From Parashewanella curva (GTDB lineage Bacteria > Pseudomonadota > Gammaproteobacteria > Enterobacterales > Shewanellaceae), in the NCBI RefSeq assembly GCF_003675895.1, contig NZ_ML014774.1, positions 1-64,000 of the forward strand: a DNA stretch of 64,000 bases. Direction: 5' to 3'. Of this stretch, positions 35,673-45,809 are shown piece after piece. Under the pieces are notes generated by a model. It was not told where the DNA came from and searched no databases. It saw nothing but the letters and a program-made list of their open reading frames with translations. The translations under genes were made by a program, and so were the position numbers. How positions within the stretch are numbered: position 1 is the stretch's first letter; every line of letters starts with the position of its first letter.

Positions 35673-38513
35673 ATGAATAAGCACTGCCTTACGCACAAAA
35701 GTTTACTTTCATTAGCAATTCTGTCTTCTTTATCTGTTCCAGCCTTTGCTGATGAAGATAAAAAAGAAAACAAAAAAGAAGAAATTGAATCTTTCGAAGT
35801 TACCGGATCACGTTTGAAAATGGGAGACCCATCAGTAAGGGTTGAATCTATAGGGATTGGAGAAATTAGAGCAAGAGGTTTAGTTTCTGCAGAAGATATC
35901 GTTCGTACAATACCTCAAAACTTATCCAGTATTAACTCCGCAACAAACCTAGACATAGATGGTGCACTAGATACTAACTTAGGTTCGTTAGGATCAGGCA
36001 CTGCTACGGCAAACTTACGCGGTTTAGGTTCTGACTATACACTTGTATTATTAAACGGCCGACGCATGGCTGGCACAGCAGGTCAACAAGGTTTCTTTGC
36101 AAATCTTAAAACAATTCCTGCAGATGCTATTGAGCGAGTAGATATTTTACTTGATGGCGGTTCGGCAGTGTATGGCTCAGATGCTGTAGCTGGCGTAATC
36201 AATATCATTACCCGTAAAGATTTTACTGGTGGTAATATTGTTGCCCAGCGTGACTCTGCAAGTAATGGTGGTGGCTTTTCTAAAATCAGTGGTTCTTATG
36301 GTATCAATTGGGACTCCGGTAATTTTTCAGCTAACATAGGTTACAGTGAAAGTACGCCAATTAGCACACGAAAAGCGGGCTTTGTTACTAGAGACCATAG
36401 CGCAAAATTTGGCGGGAATACTGATTATGATTACAGAAATGAATTTTTTCTTTCTCGTCCATCACTCATTGTCGTTCCAGCTGGGGCTGATCCACGATTT
36501 TTCCGTTTTCCTCCATATGATTTTATTGTACCTGAAGGTAACGGTGTTGGTTTAAAACCTGAAGATTTAAAAGCACCGACTCAAAATGATTGGGGCGACG
36601 ATATTTTTGTAGATGCTAGCGGTAAGACTGCCGATACATCATTAATGCTAAATTTCAGTCAGGACATTACTAATGATCTAACGGTTGAAACAATTGTTAC
36701 AGCTACCCGTTCAAGAACTTCCACCCTCGCTGCCCCACAAACTGGAGGCCTGTTCTTTGTACCTGCAAGCAATGCTTTTAGCCCTTACCATAATTTACCC
36801 AAGGATGAACAGCGTGATGTGTGGGTAAATTATGACCCTGTATTTGAGCGTGAAAATGGTTTAATCGGCGGTGGTTTTCAAAATAATACTAGTACCTTAC
36901 TGCAATTTGATTTAGGGGTAGATTATGCGTTGAATGACAGTCATACTCTCAATTTTGAATACACATATTCTGAATCAACAAGAGATACAACTCAGTTGGA
37001 ATATGGTCAACGAACGGAAAGGCACCCTAGATATCGAAATGTTGCTCAAGAAGAAAAAATTAAAGAGTTATTAGCTTCAAGTGATCCTAATGTCGCTATT
37101 AATCTATTTGGTGACGGAACAAAGCAAAACCCTGGAGTTAAGGAATTATTGATTCCTATCAGCCGAGGGGATCAAGTTTCGACTAACGAAAGTGTAAACC
37201 TTTATTTGTCGGGTGATATTTTCGAACTACCTGCAGGTAGTATTAGATATGCATTGGGGACTCAATACCGTGTTGAGGGTTTAACAGGAAATGATAAAGA
37301 GGGTATCTTTGAGCGAAATGGGGTTGAAAAGCCTGAAAGAAAGCTACAGGCGTATTATGCTGAAGCCAATATTCCTCTGATTGCAGAAGCAAATAACGTT
37401 CCTTTCGTTGAAAACCTAACTCTCACACTGCAAGCGCGATATGACAAATATAAAATTTTGGGTGGTAAAGGCAGAGAGACTGAAACCATCGTCAACGACA
37501 AAGGAGAAGAAGTAGTCGTAGATAAATTGGATGCTGATGGAAGAATTATCCCGATACTAACGACTTCTACTTTCAGTAATTTGAGTCCTCGCTTTGGTTT
37601 AGCTTGGGATCTAAATAAAGAACTCAAGATTACTGCGGGTTGGCAAGAGTCTTTTAAAGCGCCGGTATTTAGTGACTTATTTACCACTAACAATCATAAA
37701 CGAACGATGTCAAACTTTGTTTTTGATCCTTTAGCTGAAGGGTTTCCATTTGTTCCAGCCTACACATTAAGCGGCCCAAATTTAAATCTAAAGCCTGAAA
37801 CTGCAAAAACTAAAAGTTTAGGTTTGATTTATGAGCCTGCTTGGAGTGAAGGAACAAGGTTCAAGGTAAGTTATTCAGATATTCGGTTACGAGATCGGAT
37901 TAGTGGAAGTTTTGAACTTGGTCAGTTATTACCTAAAGAGGTGTATGGAAATATGAAAGAGTTTTTCATTCGTGATGAGAATGGAAAATTACTTGAGAGT
38001 ATTTCTCGTCCGATTAATATCTCTGAAAGAAGATCTGAAACTCTTGATATAGAAATAAATTCGTCATTTGAAACCAGTTTTGGTGCATTCACGCCACGTA
38101 TATATTATACAAGAGTCTTAAATCTACATGATCGTGCAATTCCTGAGTCTGAACCTAAGTCTTTTGTCGGTTTCTTTAGAGGAATTGACAAGTATAAAGT
38201 AATTACAAGTATGGGGTGGAATTATAATAGCTGGGCAGGCGAGGTGATTGCTAAATACACACCTAGTTATATCAATGATTCGGATGATTTGCGTGAAAAA
38301 GATTTACCTTTGATGAAAGTTGATTCTTACACTACGGTTGACCTGAACTTAAAGTATGACTTCGGTAATGGCTTAGCTGTACGAGTTGGTGGAAGAAATA
38401 TTTTTGATGCGGATTTCCCATTTGCCATCAATGGCTTTGGTAAACCCTATGATGCTAAACGTGTGGACTTAAAAGGTCGAGTTGTTTACGGTGAAGTATC
38501 TTATAGTTTTTAA
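35673..38513 (+). CDS. Large TonB-dependent receptor
   Basis: 946 residues. A signal peptide (LLSLAILSSLSVPAFA) is followed by a plug domain (SFEVTGSRLKMGDPSVRVES, LVLLNGRRMAG, GSAVYGSDAVAGVINIITRK). A large 22-strand-type barrel follows, ending in an aromatic strand (VVYGEVSYSF). The plug is of the class seen in Alteromonadales peptide, cyclic-compound or carbohydrate receptors (N-terminal VTGSR and IPQNLSSIN). It is preceded by CAGGAG. Its own terminator follows, and the 11-bp repeats lie upstream. The ligand is unknown; with an M16 peptidase next door, a peptide is the leading guess. Confidence 0.92.
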   Translation: MNKHCLTHKSLLSLAILSSLSVPAFADEDKKENKKEEIESFEVTGSRLKMGDPSVRVESIGIGEIRARGLVSAEDIVRTIPQNLSSINSATNLDIDGALDTNLGSLGSGTATANLRGLGSDYTLVLLNGRRMAGTAGQQGFFANLKTIPADAIERVDILLDGGSAVYGSDAVAGVINIITRKDFTGGNIVAQRDSASNGGGFSKISGSYGINWDSGNFSANIGYSESTPISTRKAGFVTRDHSAKFGGNTDYDYRNEFFLSRPSLIVVPAGADPRFFRFPPYDFIVPEGNGVGLKPEDLKAPTQNDWGDDIFVDASGKTADTSLMLNFSQDITNDLTVETIVTATRSRTSTLAAPQTGGLFFVPASNAFSPYHNLPKDEQRDVWVNYDPVFERENGLIGGGFQNNTSTLLQFDLGVDYALNDSHTLNFEYTYSESTRDTTQLEYGQRTERHPRYRNVAQEEKIKELLASSDPNVAINLFGDGTKQNPGVKELLIPISRGDQVSTNESVNLYLSGDIFELPAGSIRYALGTQYRVEGLTGNDKEGIFERNGVEKPERKLQAYYAEANIPLIAEANNVPFVENLTLTLQARYDKYKILGGKGRETETIVNDKGEEVVVDKLDADGRIIPILTTSTFSNLSPRFGLAWDLNKELKITAGWQESFKAPVFSDLFTTNNHKRTMSNFVFDPLAEGFPFVPAYTLSGPNLNLKPETAKTKSLGLIYEPAWSEGTRFKVSYSDIRLRDRISGSFELGQLLPKEVYGNMKEFFIRDENGKLLESISRPINISERRSETLDIEINSSFETSFGAFTPRIYYTRVLNLHDRAIPESEPKSFVGFFRGIDKYKVITSMGWNYNSWAGEVIAKYTPSYINDSDDLREKDLPLMKVDSYTTVDLNLKYDFGNGLAVRVGGRNIFDADFPFAINGFGKPYDAKRVDLKGRVVYGEVSYSF

Positions 38514-38532
38514 AAATTAGTTTTCCCTGGGC

Positions 38533-38572
38533 AAAGCACTGCAATTGACATTTAAATTGCTGTGCTTTTTTT
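38533..38572 (+). terminator. Terminator of the TonB receptor gene
   Basis: AAAGCAC plus GCAATT pairs with AATTGC plus GTGCTTT, with one T-T mismatch, then a run of seven T. Confidence 0.88.
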
Positions 38573-38610
38573 ACAGCCTAATTTCACCAAATGTAAAAAA
38601 TTATTTTAGA

Positions 38611-38628
38611 TAAGGTTGCGGTAATGTA
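38611..38628 (+). promoter_or_regulatory. TAAGGTT direct repeat before the M16 peptidase gene
   Basis: TAAGGTTGCGGTAATGTA: the second half (TAATGTA) starts exactly 11 bp after the first and matches it at 5 of 7 positions. It lies 43 bp before the start codon, overlapping the expected promoter (TATATT at about 38627). Confidence 0.6.
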
Positions 38629-38670
38629 TATTCCGCTTAATTAGGAGTGAAACTTTAAAAGGATACAATC

Positions 38671-41421
38671 ATGGCAACAATGAAAAAAATAGCCGCCGCA
38701 GTTATCTTAGCCTGTGCTACAAGCAGCGTAACAATGTTACCTGCGACAGCAGAAGCTAAACCTAGCATTGTGGATCAGGTTAACGTCAATTACGAAAAAT
38801 TCACTCTAGATAATGGCTTGCGAGTCATTGTTCACTCTGACCATTCAACCCCGAGTGTATTTGTGGGCGTATGGTATGGGGTGGGTTCAAAAGATGAACC
38901 GGCTGGAAAGTCTGGCTTTGCACACTTATTTGAACACTTAATGTTTCAAGGTACCGAAAATCGTGACGGTGAATATTTCTTACCCTTCACTAAAGCCGGT
39001 GCTGTAGGTATGAACGGTACCACCAACCAAGATAGAACCAACTATTATGCAACCGTTCCTAGCTCTGCCGTTGACATGGCGCTGTGGATGGAGTCAGACC
39101 GTATGAGCAACTTGCTTGGTGCGGTAACCAAAGAAGCCTTAGATGAGCAACGTGCGGTTGTAAAAAATGAAAAGCGTCAGGGGGAAAATAGACCCTATGG
39201 TCGCGCATTTGAACGAATCCTTAACGGTATTTATCCGAAAGGTCATCCCTACCAACATACCGTTATCGGATCAATGGATGATTTGAATAACGCATCAATG
39301 GAAGATGTTCATCAGTGGTATAAGGATTACTACGGTGCAAGTAACGCTGTTGTTGTATTATCTGGTGACATCACGACAGAAGAAGCTAGAAAGAAAGTTC
39401 AGCACTACTTTGGTGATGTTCGACCAGGAAAACCGCTGGATAAAATACTGGATTGGCAACCAAAGTTAACTACAGTCAAAAAAGAAGTTATCTACGACAA
39501 AGTAGGCGCAGCTCGTATATATCGAATTTGGCCAATGCCTAACCATAGAACCAAGGACTCAGCACTTTTATATATAGCTGGAGAAGCTTTGGCTGGCGGT
39601 AAAAATTCACCACTTAACAAAATATTAGTTGACGATCTAAAACTGGCTACAAATGTAAGTGCTTCAGCAAACGCACAAATTATGTCTGGTTTGTTTTTTG
39701 TTACTGTCGATGTGCGTCCTGGTGTTGATGTCGCTAAAGTTGAAGAAGTTCTAGATAGAGAATTAGATAAATTTCTTAAAAAGGGGCCTGACAGCGATTT
39801 AATTGAGAATACCGTTTACGGTGTTAACAGTTTTTTTGTGTCATCAATGGAAAGCGCTGGTAGTATTGGTCGCTTTTTAGTAGAGGGCGAACTCTACCAT
39901 AATGATCCACTGAACTTTAAGAAGTCACAAAAATGGTTCAATAGTGCTAATACTAAAAATATCAAAGCAGTAGCCAATAAGTGGTTAGCCAAACCATATT
40001 ACGAGCTTCAGATTTTGCCATCTTCACAAAATACTGCAAAAGCAACAGACGTTGATCGTAGTAAGATCCCAGCTGTTGGAGCAGTTGGTAATGTAAAATT
40101 CCCAAGCGTTGAATCAACTACTTTAGATAATGGCCTTAAAATAGTTGTAGCTAAACGTGATAAGTTGCCTCTTGTTTCCGTTGGGATTGAATTTAAGACG
40201 GGTAGTGCGGCCGACCATGCTTATCGTACAAACACTGCAGCAACGGTATTTGGCCAGTTGAATAAAGGCAGTGATAAATACGATGCTAACGAACTTAGTG
40301 CTGAATTTGATAAGATCGCGATGTCACCTCAAATTCGAGGTGGTACAGAGTCATCATCATTCTCATACGGTATTTTATCTCAAAAGCTAGAAGAGTCTTT
40401 AGAGTTAGCTGCTGAGACTATTATCAACCCTTCATTCCCTAATGATGAGTTAAAGAAATATAAAGACAATGCGGAAGGTTATTTCATTAACTTAGAGCGT
40501 AATCCGGGGAGGGCTGGACGTGGATTGTTCACTCGCGCAATTTACGGAGCTGATTCTCCATTAGGCACCACATGGACTCGCGAAAATCTTAATGCTCTTA
40601 CTCGTGATGATTTGATTAAATTCCATCAGAATGAAATCACGCCACAAAATACAACCATTTACCTCGTTGGTGATATTGACTTAAAACAAGCTAAAAATTT
40701 GGTGGAAGATGCATTTGAAGATTGGAAAAACACTGGCAAATCTCAACTCAAAGCTGTTGGTAAAGCAAAGCCTAATAAGGCACGTGTCATTTTGATTGAT
40801 AACCCAAATGCTATTCAATCTAATATCACCGTTGGACATGCCATTCCAGCATATGACACTAAAACAGCAGAGACGCTTGAGTTAATGAATGCTGCTTTGG
40901 GTGGTGGATTTAGCGGTCGTATTAATATGAATCTGCGTGAGGACAAAGGTTGGACTTACGGTGCGTACTCAAGAATCGGATACAACGACAGTGGTGATAT
41001 GTATATCTCTGCTGGTGGTGGTTTCCAAACTGATAAAACGATTGAGAGTATTAAAGAGCTGAAAAAAGAGTTTACAGACTATGTTCAAAAACGCCCTATC
41101 ACTCATGATGAAATGGCCAGAGATGTAGCAAATAAAACTCGTTCGATTCCATCACGCTATAATTCGAATGCTGGCTTTTCAAGTAGTATACAACGCTCAG
41201 CAAGATTAGGTCTTCCGTTTAATGATGCAGAAAATCGCTCATCTAGATTACAATCTGTTTCAATTGATGATATTAAACATTTTGCTAAAAAGACGATAAA
41301 ACCAGATGCGTTAACTTGGGTTATAGTCGGTGATTTGGATAAAATTGAAAAAGATGTACGAGCACTCAAGCTCGGTGAAGTAGAAGTGTGGGATGCGTAC
41401 GGTAATAAAGTACGTTACTAG
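38671..41421 (+). CDS. Exported M16 (pitrilysin-type) zinc metallopeptidase
   Basis: 916 residues, with a signal peptide (MKKIAAAVILACATSSV ... ATAEA). The first lobe has the inverted zinc motif HxxEH at His85-Glu88-His89 (GFAHLFEHLMFQGT) and a distal Glu expected in the ALDEQRAVVKNEKRQ region. A second, catalytically silent lobe starts near 485 (VESTTLDNGLKIVVAKRDK). It degrades peptides inside a closed chamber in the periplasm. It is transcribed ahead of the ABC exporter genes, with a stable hairpin in between. Confidence 0.93.
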   Translation: MATMKKIAAAVILACATSSVTMLPATAEAKPSIVDQVNVNYEKFTLDNGLRVIVHSDHSTPSVFVGVWYGVGSKDEPAGKSGFAHLFEHLMFQGTENRDGEYFLPFTKAGAVGMNGTTNQDRTNYYATVPSSAVDMALWMESDRMSNLLGAVTKEALDEQRAVVKNEKRQGENRPYGRAFERILNGIYPKGHPYQHTVIGSMDDLNNASMEDVHQWYKDYYGASNAVVVLSGDITTEEARKKVQHYFGDVRPGKPLDKILDWQPKLTTVKKEVIYDKVGAARIYRIWPMPNHRTKDSALLYIAGEALAGGKNSPLNKILVDDLKLATNVSASANAQIMSGLFFVTVDVRPGVDVAKVEEVLDRELDKFLKKGPDSDLIENTVYGVNSFFVSSMESAGSIGRFLVEGELYHNDPLNFKKSQKWFNSANTKNIKAVANKWLAKPYYELQILPSSQNTAKATDVDRSKIPAVGAVGNVKFPSVESTTLDNGLKIVVAKRDKLPLVSVGIEFKTGSAADHAYRTNTAATVFGQLNKGSDKYDANELSAEFDKIAMSPQIRGGTESSSFSYGILSQKLEESLELAAETIINPSFPNDELKKYKDNAEGYFINLERNPGRAGRGLFTRAIYGADSPLGTTWTRENLNALTRDDLIKFHQNEITPQNTTIYLVGDIDLKQAKNLVEDAFEDWKNTGKSQLKAVGKAKPNKARVILIDNPNAIQSNITVGHAIPAYDTKTAETLELMNAALGGGFSGRINMNLREDKGWTYGAYSRIGYNDSGDMYISAGGGFQTDKTIESIKELKKEFTDYVQKRPITHDEMARDVANKTRSIPSRYNSNAGFSSSIQRSARLGLPFNDAENRSSRLQSVSIDDIKHFAKKTIKPDALTWVIVGDLDKIEKDVRALKLGEVEVWDAYGNKVRY

Positions 41422-41431
41422 CCCCTTAGCA

Positions 41432-41460
41432 ACCACCACAGTCATTTCAACTGTGGTGGT
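41432..41460 (+). other. Intercistronic hairpin between M16 and ABC genes
   Basis: ACCACCACAGT and ACTGTGGTGGT form a perfect 11-bp stem with a 7-nt loop. There is no T-run, so it more likely stabilises or processes the mRNA, or attenuates read-through, than terminates. Confidence 0.6.
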
Positions 41461-41483
41461 AACTTATAATTAGAGGATCACCA

Positions 41484-42659
41484 ATGATCTCATTAGCAAG
41501 AGCAAATTTAATTCATGACTGGAAACGGCATGCGACAGCGATAGTTGTTTTGGTGTTAGCTGGCTTGTTAATGACGATTCAGCTTGGTTTTGTATTTGGC
41601 TTTTCAAAATCATTCAGTGAAATTCAAAGCCAATTACGTGCTGATCTAGTTATTACAAAGGATAGCGGTGATAGCCGTTTTCAGTTTTATGGTGGTAGTA
41701 TTGATAATCGATTTCAAGATTTAGTTTGGATGCATCCAGATGTTGAAGATGTGAAACCATGGTCTAATTCCGGTGGAAGTGGGCAATGGAAAAATATAGA
41801 TACCGATTCAGAAAAACAAATTCTCAATGATAACAGTGGCTTTGGTTATGGTAATTATGTATCCATTGTTCCTGTTGACCCTTCAGAGACTTCTTTAGAT
41901 TTTCCTAGGTTTTTTCCAGATGCGATACGTAAAGTAATTGAAACTCCTGGTGTGGTTGTTCTATCACGCGCATCTGCACGAGAATTAAATACAGGTTTTG
42001 GTCAAAAAGCGTTGCTAGGTAATCTTGAAGTGACAGTCGGTGCAGTAATTAATGGTCTTTCATCAGGTTTCCAGGCTCGTGTATTCACTTCACCACAAAC
42101 ACTTCAATTAATTGGTAGTGGTGGACGAAATAATCCCACTTTATTTTTAGTGAAATTAAAAGCAGGGGCTGCTAAACAACAAGTATTACAACAACTCAAT
42201 AAGATGTTAGTGCAACACCAACTAAAAGCAACAACAGTTGAAGACTCTGCTTCAAGTGCAGGTTTTGCACAAGTATTACAAGGAAATGGGCGCATGCTGA
42301 TCGGTTCGGCTGCGTTTGCTTTATTAGTTGGCTGTGCCATCGCCAGCCAAACTCTTCGTGGAGCATTTCTAGCACAAATCAAAGAATTCGGTTCATTAAG
42401 AGCATTAGGTGTAAAAAGAAGAATTCTAGCTTATGTCGCGATGGAGCAAGCATTTTGGACAGGTATAGTAAGCATTCCTATTGCAGCTGTGTTGGCTCAT
42501 ATATTGAGAGTAGTGATGGGGCTGTTTGATATTTCAATACATATCCCATTTTTTTTATTGGCTTCGAGTTCAGCGTTACTACTGATTGTTGCGCTAATCG
42601 CTGGATTGGTTTCACTTACCGCTGTATTTAAAGCACAGCCTGCGGAGTTATTACGATAA
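41484..42659 (+). CDS. ABC transporter permease, MacB/FtsX type
   Basis: 391 residues with four membrane helices: one near the N-terminus (TAIVVLVLAGLLMTIQLGFVF), a large periplasmic domain (about 45-270), then three clustered helices (about 275-385) ending TAVFKAQPAELLR. The topology is that of mechanotransmission or efflux ABC permeases (MacB, LolCE, DevC), which drive periplasmic adaptors rather than simple import. Its stop overlaps the ATPase start by one base. With the next three genes it forms a complete tripartite exporter. It is closest to DevC-like permeases, where ATPase and permease are separate chains. Confidence 0.9.
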   Translation: MISLARANLIHDWKRHATAIVVLVLAGLLMTIQLGFVFGFSKSFSEIQSQLRADLVITKDSGDSRFQFYGGSIDNRFQDLVWMHPDVEDVKPWSNSGGSGQWKNIDTDSEKQILNDNSGFGYGNYVSIVPVDPSETSLDFPRFFPDAIRKVIETPGVVVLSRASARELNTGFGQKALLGNLEVTVGAVINGLSSGFQARVFTSPQTLQLIGSGGRNNPTLFLVKLKAGAAKQQVLQQLNKMLVQHQLKATTVEDSASSAGFAQVLQGNGRMLIGSAAFALLVGCAIASQTLRGAFLAQIKEFGSLRALGVKRRILAYVAMEQAFWTGIVSIPIAAVLAHILRVVMGLFDISIHIPFFLLASSSALLLIVALIAGLVSLTAVFKAQPAELLR

Positions 42660-43357
42660 TGAAAAATGCCGTCGTTGTTGCTAAAGATGTAGTAAAAACC
42701 TTTGGACAAGGTGACACCTTAATTACTGCAATGGATCACTTAAGTTTAGAACTTTATTCATCAGAGATGACCCTTGTAAAAGGTCCGTCAGGTTCTGGTA
42801 AGTCTACTTTGATATCAAGTTTAGGTGGTTTACAACGCCCTAACTCTGGTGAGGTTCACGTATTAGGTGAAGCTATTTGGTCAAAAAAAGAAGGTGAGCT
42901 GGATGATTTCAGAGCTAAGCATTGTGGTTTTGTCTTTCAAAGCATGGGATTATTTGCTTCGTTGACTGCACATGAGCAAATAGTATTGCCTTTACAGTAT
43001 ATGGGATCTGATTTCAAAATAGCTTCAAAGATAGCAGATGAACTCTTAGAAGAAGTTGGTTTAGGTCACCGAAGAAATAATCGCCCTGCGCAAATGTCTG
43101 GTGGCGAAAACCAGCGTGTTGCAATCGCAAGAATGTTAGCAAAAGAGCCTAAGATTATTTTTGCCGATGAACCGACTTCGGCACTTGATAGTAAAAATGG
43201 ACAAATTGTTGCGGATTTACTGCATAGATCTGCAAAGTTACACGACGCAATGGTGCTTTGTGTTACCCATGATGATCGCTTAACAGGGCATGCTGATCGC
43301 ATTTTAACCATTGAAGATGGCAAAATTTTTAGCGATACACGACCAGCTAAACAATAA
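42659..43357 (+). CDS. ABC transporter ATP-binding protein (MacB/LolD/DevA type)
   Basis: A 232-residue cytoplasmic ATPase: Walker A GPSGSGKST (about 42-50), Q-loop (FVFQSMGLFASL), signature MSGGENQRVAIARML, Walker B IIFADEPTSALD, H-loop VTHDDRL. It drives the preceding permease; the two genes overlap by one base. Confidence 0.95.
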   Translation: MKNAVVVAKDVVKTFGQGDTLITAMDHLSLELYSSEMTLVKGPSGSGKSTLISSLGGLQRPNSGEVHVLGEAIWSKKEGELDDFRAKHCGFVFQSMGLFASLTAHEQIVLPLQYMGSDFKIASKIADELLEEVGLGHRRNNRPAQMSGGENQRVAIARMLAKEPKIIFADEPTSALDSKNGQIVADLLHRSAKLHDAMVLCVTHDDRLTGHADRILTIEDGKIFSDTRPAKQ

Positions 43358-43375
43358 TAACTAATGGAAAGTATT

Positions 43376-44368
43376 ATGATTTTCAAATCAAAAAAGTTTT
43401 GGATTTTCATCATTCTAGTAGCAGGACTAGTCTGGTTATTTAGACAAGATTTAGGGCTTGAATCTAAAGAATACAGCTATCAGATGGTTCCAATCCCTGC
43501 CCCCAACTACAGTGCTGTCGCTCAAGGAAAAATTGATATTGAAGGTGGGGTAATTGAAATATCGGCTCGTCAAGGTGGTACATACCGAGAAGTGCTTGTT
43601 AAAGAAGGGGACATTGTAGAGCAAGGACAAGTGCTTGCAGTGCAAGAAGATGATGAAGAGCGTATTGGTTTAAAAACGGCACAAGCTTCCCTTAAAAGTT
43701 CAAAAGCTCAATTGAAGTCACAACAACTTAATTTACGAATTAAACAACGTGAATTAGCTCGCTTAAAGCCATTAGTTGAGGTTGATGCTTCTTCGCAATT
43801 AGAACTTGATAGAGCAAATGATGATATTGAATCACTTAAAATTCAGCTTGAACAACAAAATGCGGCAATTGAGCAAGCTGAAGCCAGTTTAGATTCTGCA
43901 AAATTCAGATTAGATCAAAGAACCATTCGTGCTCCAAGAGCAGGGCGAATCATTGAGGTGAAAGCTCGTCCAGGGATGGGAGCGTCAACTTTGAATGTGT
44001 CTACAGCTTTTACTTTAATGCCGGATGCTCAAAAAATTGTTCGCACTGATTTAAGCCAAGAATTTGTTGGCAAAGTAACCGTAGGGCAACAAGCCACAAT
44101 CATTCCTAACTCTGATAAAACAGCTGCTTATTCTGGTAAGGTGATACGCGTTGGTGAAATATTTGGTCGTAAATCTTCATCAGGTAGTCAAGGTGTTGGT
44201 GGCGGTACAGGTAACGATTCGATGATCGAGGTTGTAGTTGCTGCGGGAAACATTCCATTGTTGATTGGGCAAAAAGTTTTGGTGCGTTTTGAAAAGTTAT
44301 CTGCGGAAAAAGCATTAGGTGCAGTAGCTGACCAAGGAGGCAAGAATGACTCAAGCAAGTCTTACTAA
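43376..44368 (+). CDS. Periplasmic adaptor (membrane-fusion) protein, HlyD/DevB type
   Basis: About 330 residues: N-terminal membrane anchor (FWIFIILVAGLVWLF), lipoyl/biotinyl-like half motif (VLVKEGDIVEQGQVLAVQ), a coiled-coil hairpin (about 95-180), second lipoyl half (IRAPRAGRIIEVKARPGM) and beta-barrel. It bridges the ABC permease and the outer-membrane channel. I prefer this ATG (GGAAAG just before it) to one four codons upstream. Its end overlaps the next gene by 23 bp. Confidence 0.9.
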   Translation: MIFKSKKFWIFIILVAGLVWLFRQDLGLESKEYSYQMVPIPAPNYSAVAQGKIDIEGGVIEISARQGGTYREVLVKEGDIVEQGQVLAVQEDDEERIGLKTAQASLKSSKAQLKSQQLNLRIKQRELARLKPLVEVDASSQLELDRANDDIESLKIQLEQQNAAIEQAEASLDSAKFRLDQRTIRAPRAGRIIEVKARPGMGASTLNVSTAFTLMPDAQKIVRTDLSQEFVGKVTVGQQATIIPNSDKTAAYSGKVIRVGEIFGRKSSSGSQGVGGGTGNDSMIEVVVAAGNIPLLIGQKVLVRFEKLSAEKALGAVADQGGKNDSSKSY

Positions 44369-45722
44369 ATCATTTCTTGCTATTGCTTGCTCTATTGCTC
44401 TAGCAGGTTGCTCCTCAATTTCTTTAAAGCAAGTTAATATTGAAAAAAAAATTGTGCCTGAACAGTGGCGTGAACGGCAGCAGAATATTCCAAGTGCGGA
44501 CATAGGCTGGGAAGATTTACATAACCCTATTTTAACAAAACTGATCGCAAATAGTCTTACAAGTAGCCCAGATTTAAATTCAGCTGAACTTGCGTTAAGG
44601 CTTGCTAAGTTACAGTTTGAAGATACCGACAGTCAGCAAGGTATTAATTATGCCGTTAACACAAGCGCTGGTTATACAGAGCGAAAAGATACTGGCGGAA
44701 GTGAAAGCTTCAGTTTAAATGGTCAAGCCAGTTATGAAGTGGATTTCTGGGGCAAAAAGAATAAGCAGCTAGATATTGCTCAATTACGTATATTCAATTC
44801 TGAAATTAATCTTGAAATTGCTCACATTACGCTTGTGGCTAACTTGGTTGATACATACTTCGAAATTGTTGTTCAAGATCAACGATTAGCTCTGTTAAAT
44901 TCCAATCTGCAAGATGACATCAAACAGCTCGCTATGATAAAGGCTCGACATAAAGCCGGTTTAATAACGAGTCTTGATGTTGCCAATAAAGAAGTTGAGA
45001 TAGAAAGCACCAAAGCAAGAATCGAAGATCTGCATGAATCTAGACAAAGCAATGAAACTCGATTAGCTAATTTACAAGGAATTCCTGCGCAAAAGTTTCA
45101 ACTTGCCGATCAATCCCAAGTAGAGCTTCCTGAATTGTTATTAGTTGCTAAAACACCTTTGGAAGTTTTACGACACAGACCCGACATCCAAATTGCTGAA
45201 GCAAATTTGAAATCCAGTTATTTAAACTTTGATTTAGCGAAAGACAGTATTTTTCCCAATTTGAAGTTGGATATTAATACAGGGGTTACAAGTAATAAGC
45301 TATCTGATTTTATAAAAGGCGACATTTTCAGTTGGACTGCTGCTGCTAATGTCGCGGTTCTGTTGCTGGATAGTGGGGCTAGAGAGAGAAATATCAAACG
45401 TGCAAAGATTAATGCTGAGCAACAGGTTACGTCTTATCGAAGGTCAATGCTTAATGCGTTAAAAGAAGTAGAAGATGCGCTTTCTGCTCAATATTCAGGA
45501 CAGCGTCAACTCAAAATTGCCAATGCCCAATTAAATTCGCAACAAAGATTAACGCGAGAGACAGCTTTAAAATACAAATTAGGTGCCGTTTCTGCTTTTG
45601 ATAAAATCAGTCAAGACCGAGCGCTTGTGAATCAACAAGAATCAATATTGCAACAAAAATTGAATAATCTAAAAACCACCATTAGGTTATTGCGAGCATT
45701 AGGCATTCGCCCAACTAAATAA
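44346..45722 (+). CDS. TolC-like outer-membrane efflux lipoprotein (NodT family)
   Basis: 458 residues. The signal peptide ends in a lipobox (IALAGCSS), so it is lipid-anchored in the outer membrane. The two OEP repeats show GWEDLHNPILTKLIANSL, ADVAN-like segments (ITSLDVANKEVEIES), RHRPDIQIAEANLKSS and LRALGIRPTK. It is the exit duct of the tripartite ABC exporter and the last gene before a strong terminator. Confidence 0.92.
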   Translation: MTQASLTKSFLAIACSIALAGCSSISLKQVNIEKKIVPEQWRERQQNIPSADIGWEDLHNPILTKLIANSLTSSPDLNSAELALRLAKLQFEDTDSQQGINYAVNTSAGYTERKDTGGSESFSLNGQASYEVDFWGKKNKQLDIAQLRIFNSEINLEIAHITLVANLVDTYFEIVVQDQRLALLNSNLQDDIKQLAMIKARHKAGLITSLDVANKEVEIESTKARIEDLHESRQSNETRLANLQGIPAQKFQLADQSQVELPELLLVAKTPLEVLRHRPDIQIAEANLKSSYLNFDLAKDSIFPNLKLDINTGVTSNKLSDFIKGDIFSWTAAANVAVLLLDSGARERNIKRAKINAEQQVTSYRRSMLNALKEVEDALSAQYSGQRQLKIANAQLNSQQRLTRETALKYKLGAVSAFDKISQDRALVNQQESILQQKLNNLKTTIRLLRALGIRPTK

Positions 45723-45747
45723 TCAATCTTTTTCCTATACTCTTTTG

Positions 45748-45776
45748 CGCAACTACTTGTTAGTTGCGTTTTTTTG
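45748..45776 (+). terminator. Terminator of the M16-ABC exporter unit
   Basis: CGCAACTA (45748-45755) and TAGTTGCG (45761-45768), then a run of T, 25 bp beyond the OMP gene. Confidence 0.88.
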
Positions 45777-45809
45777 CCAAAAAACAAATGTTTCTAAAAA
45801 GTTAAATCG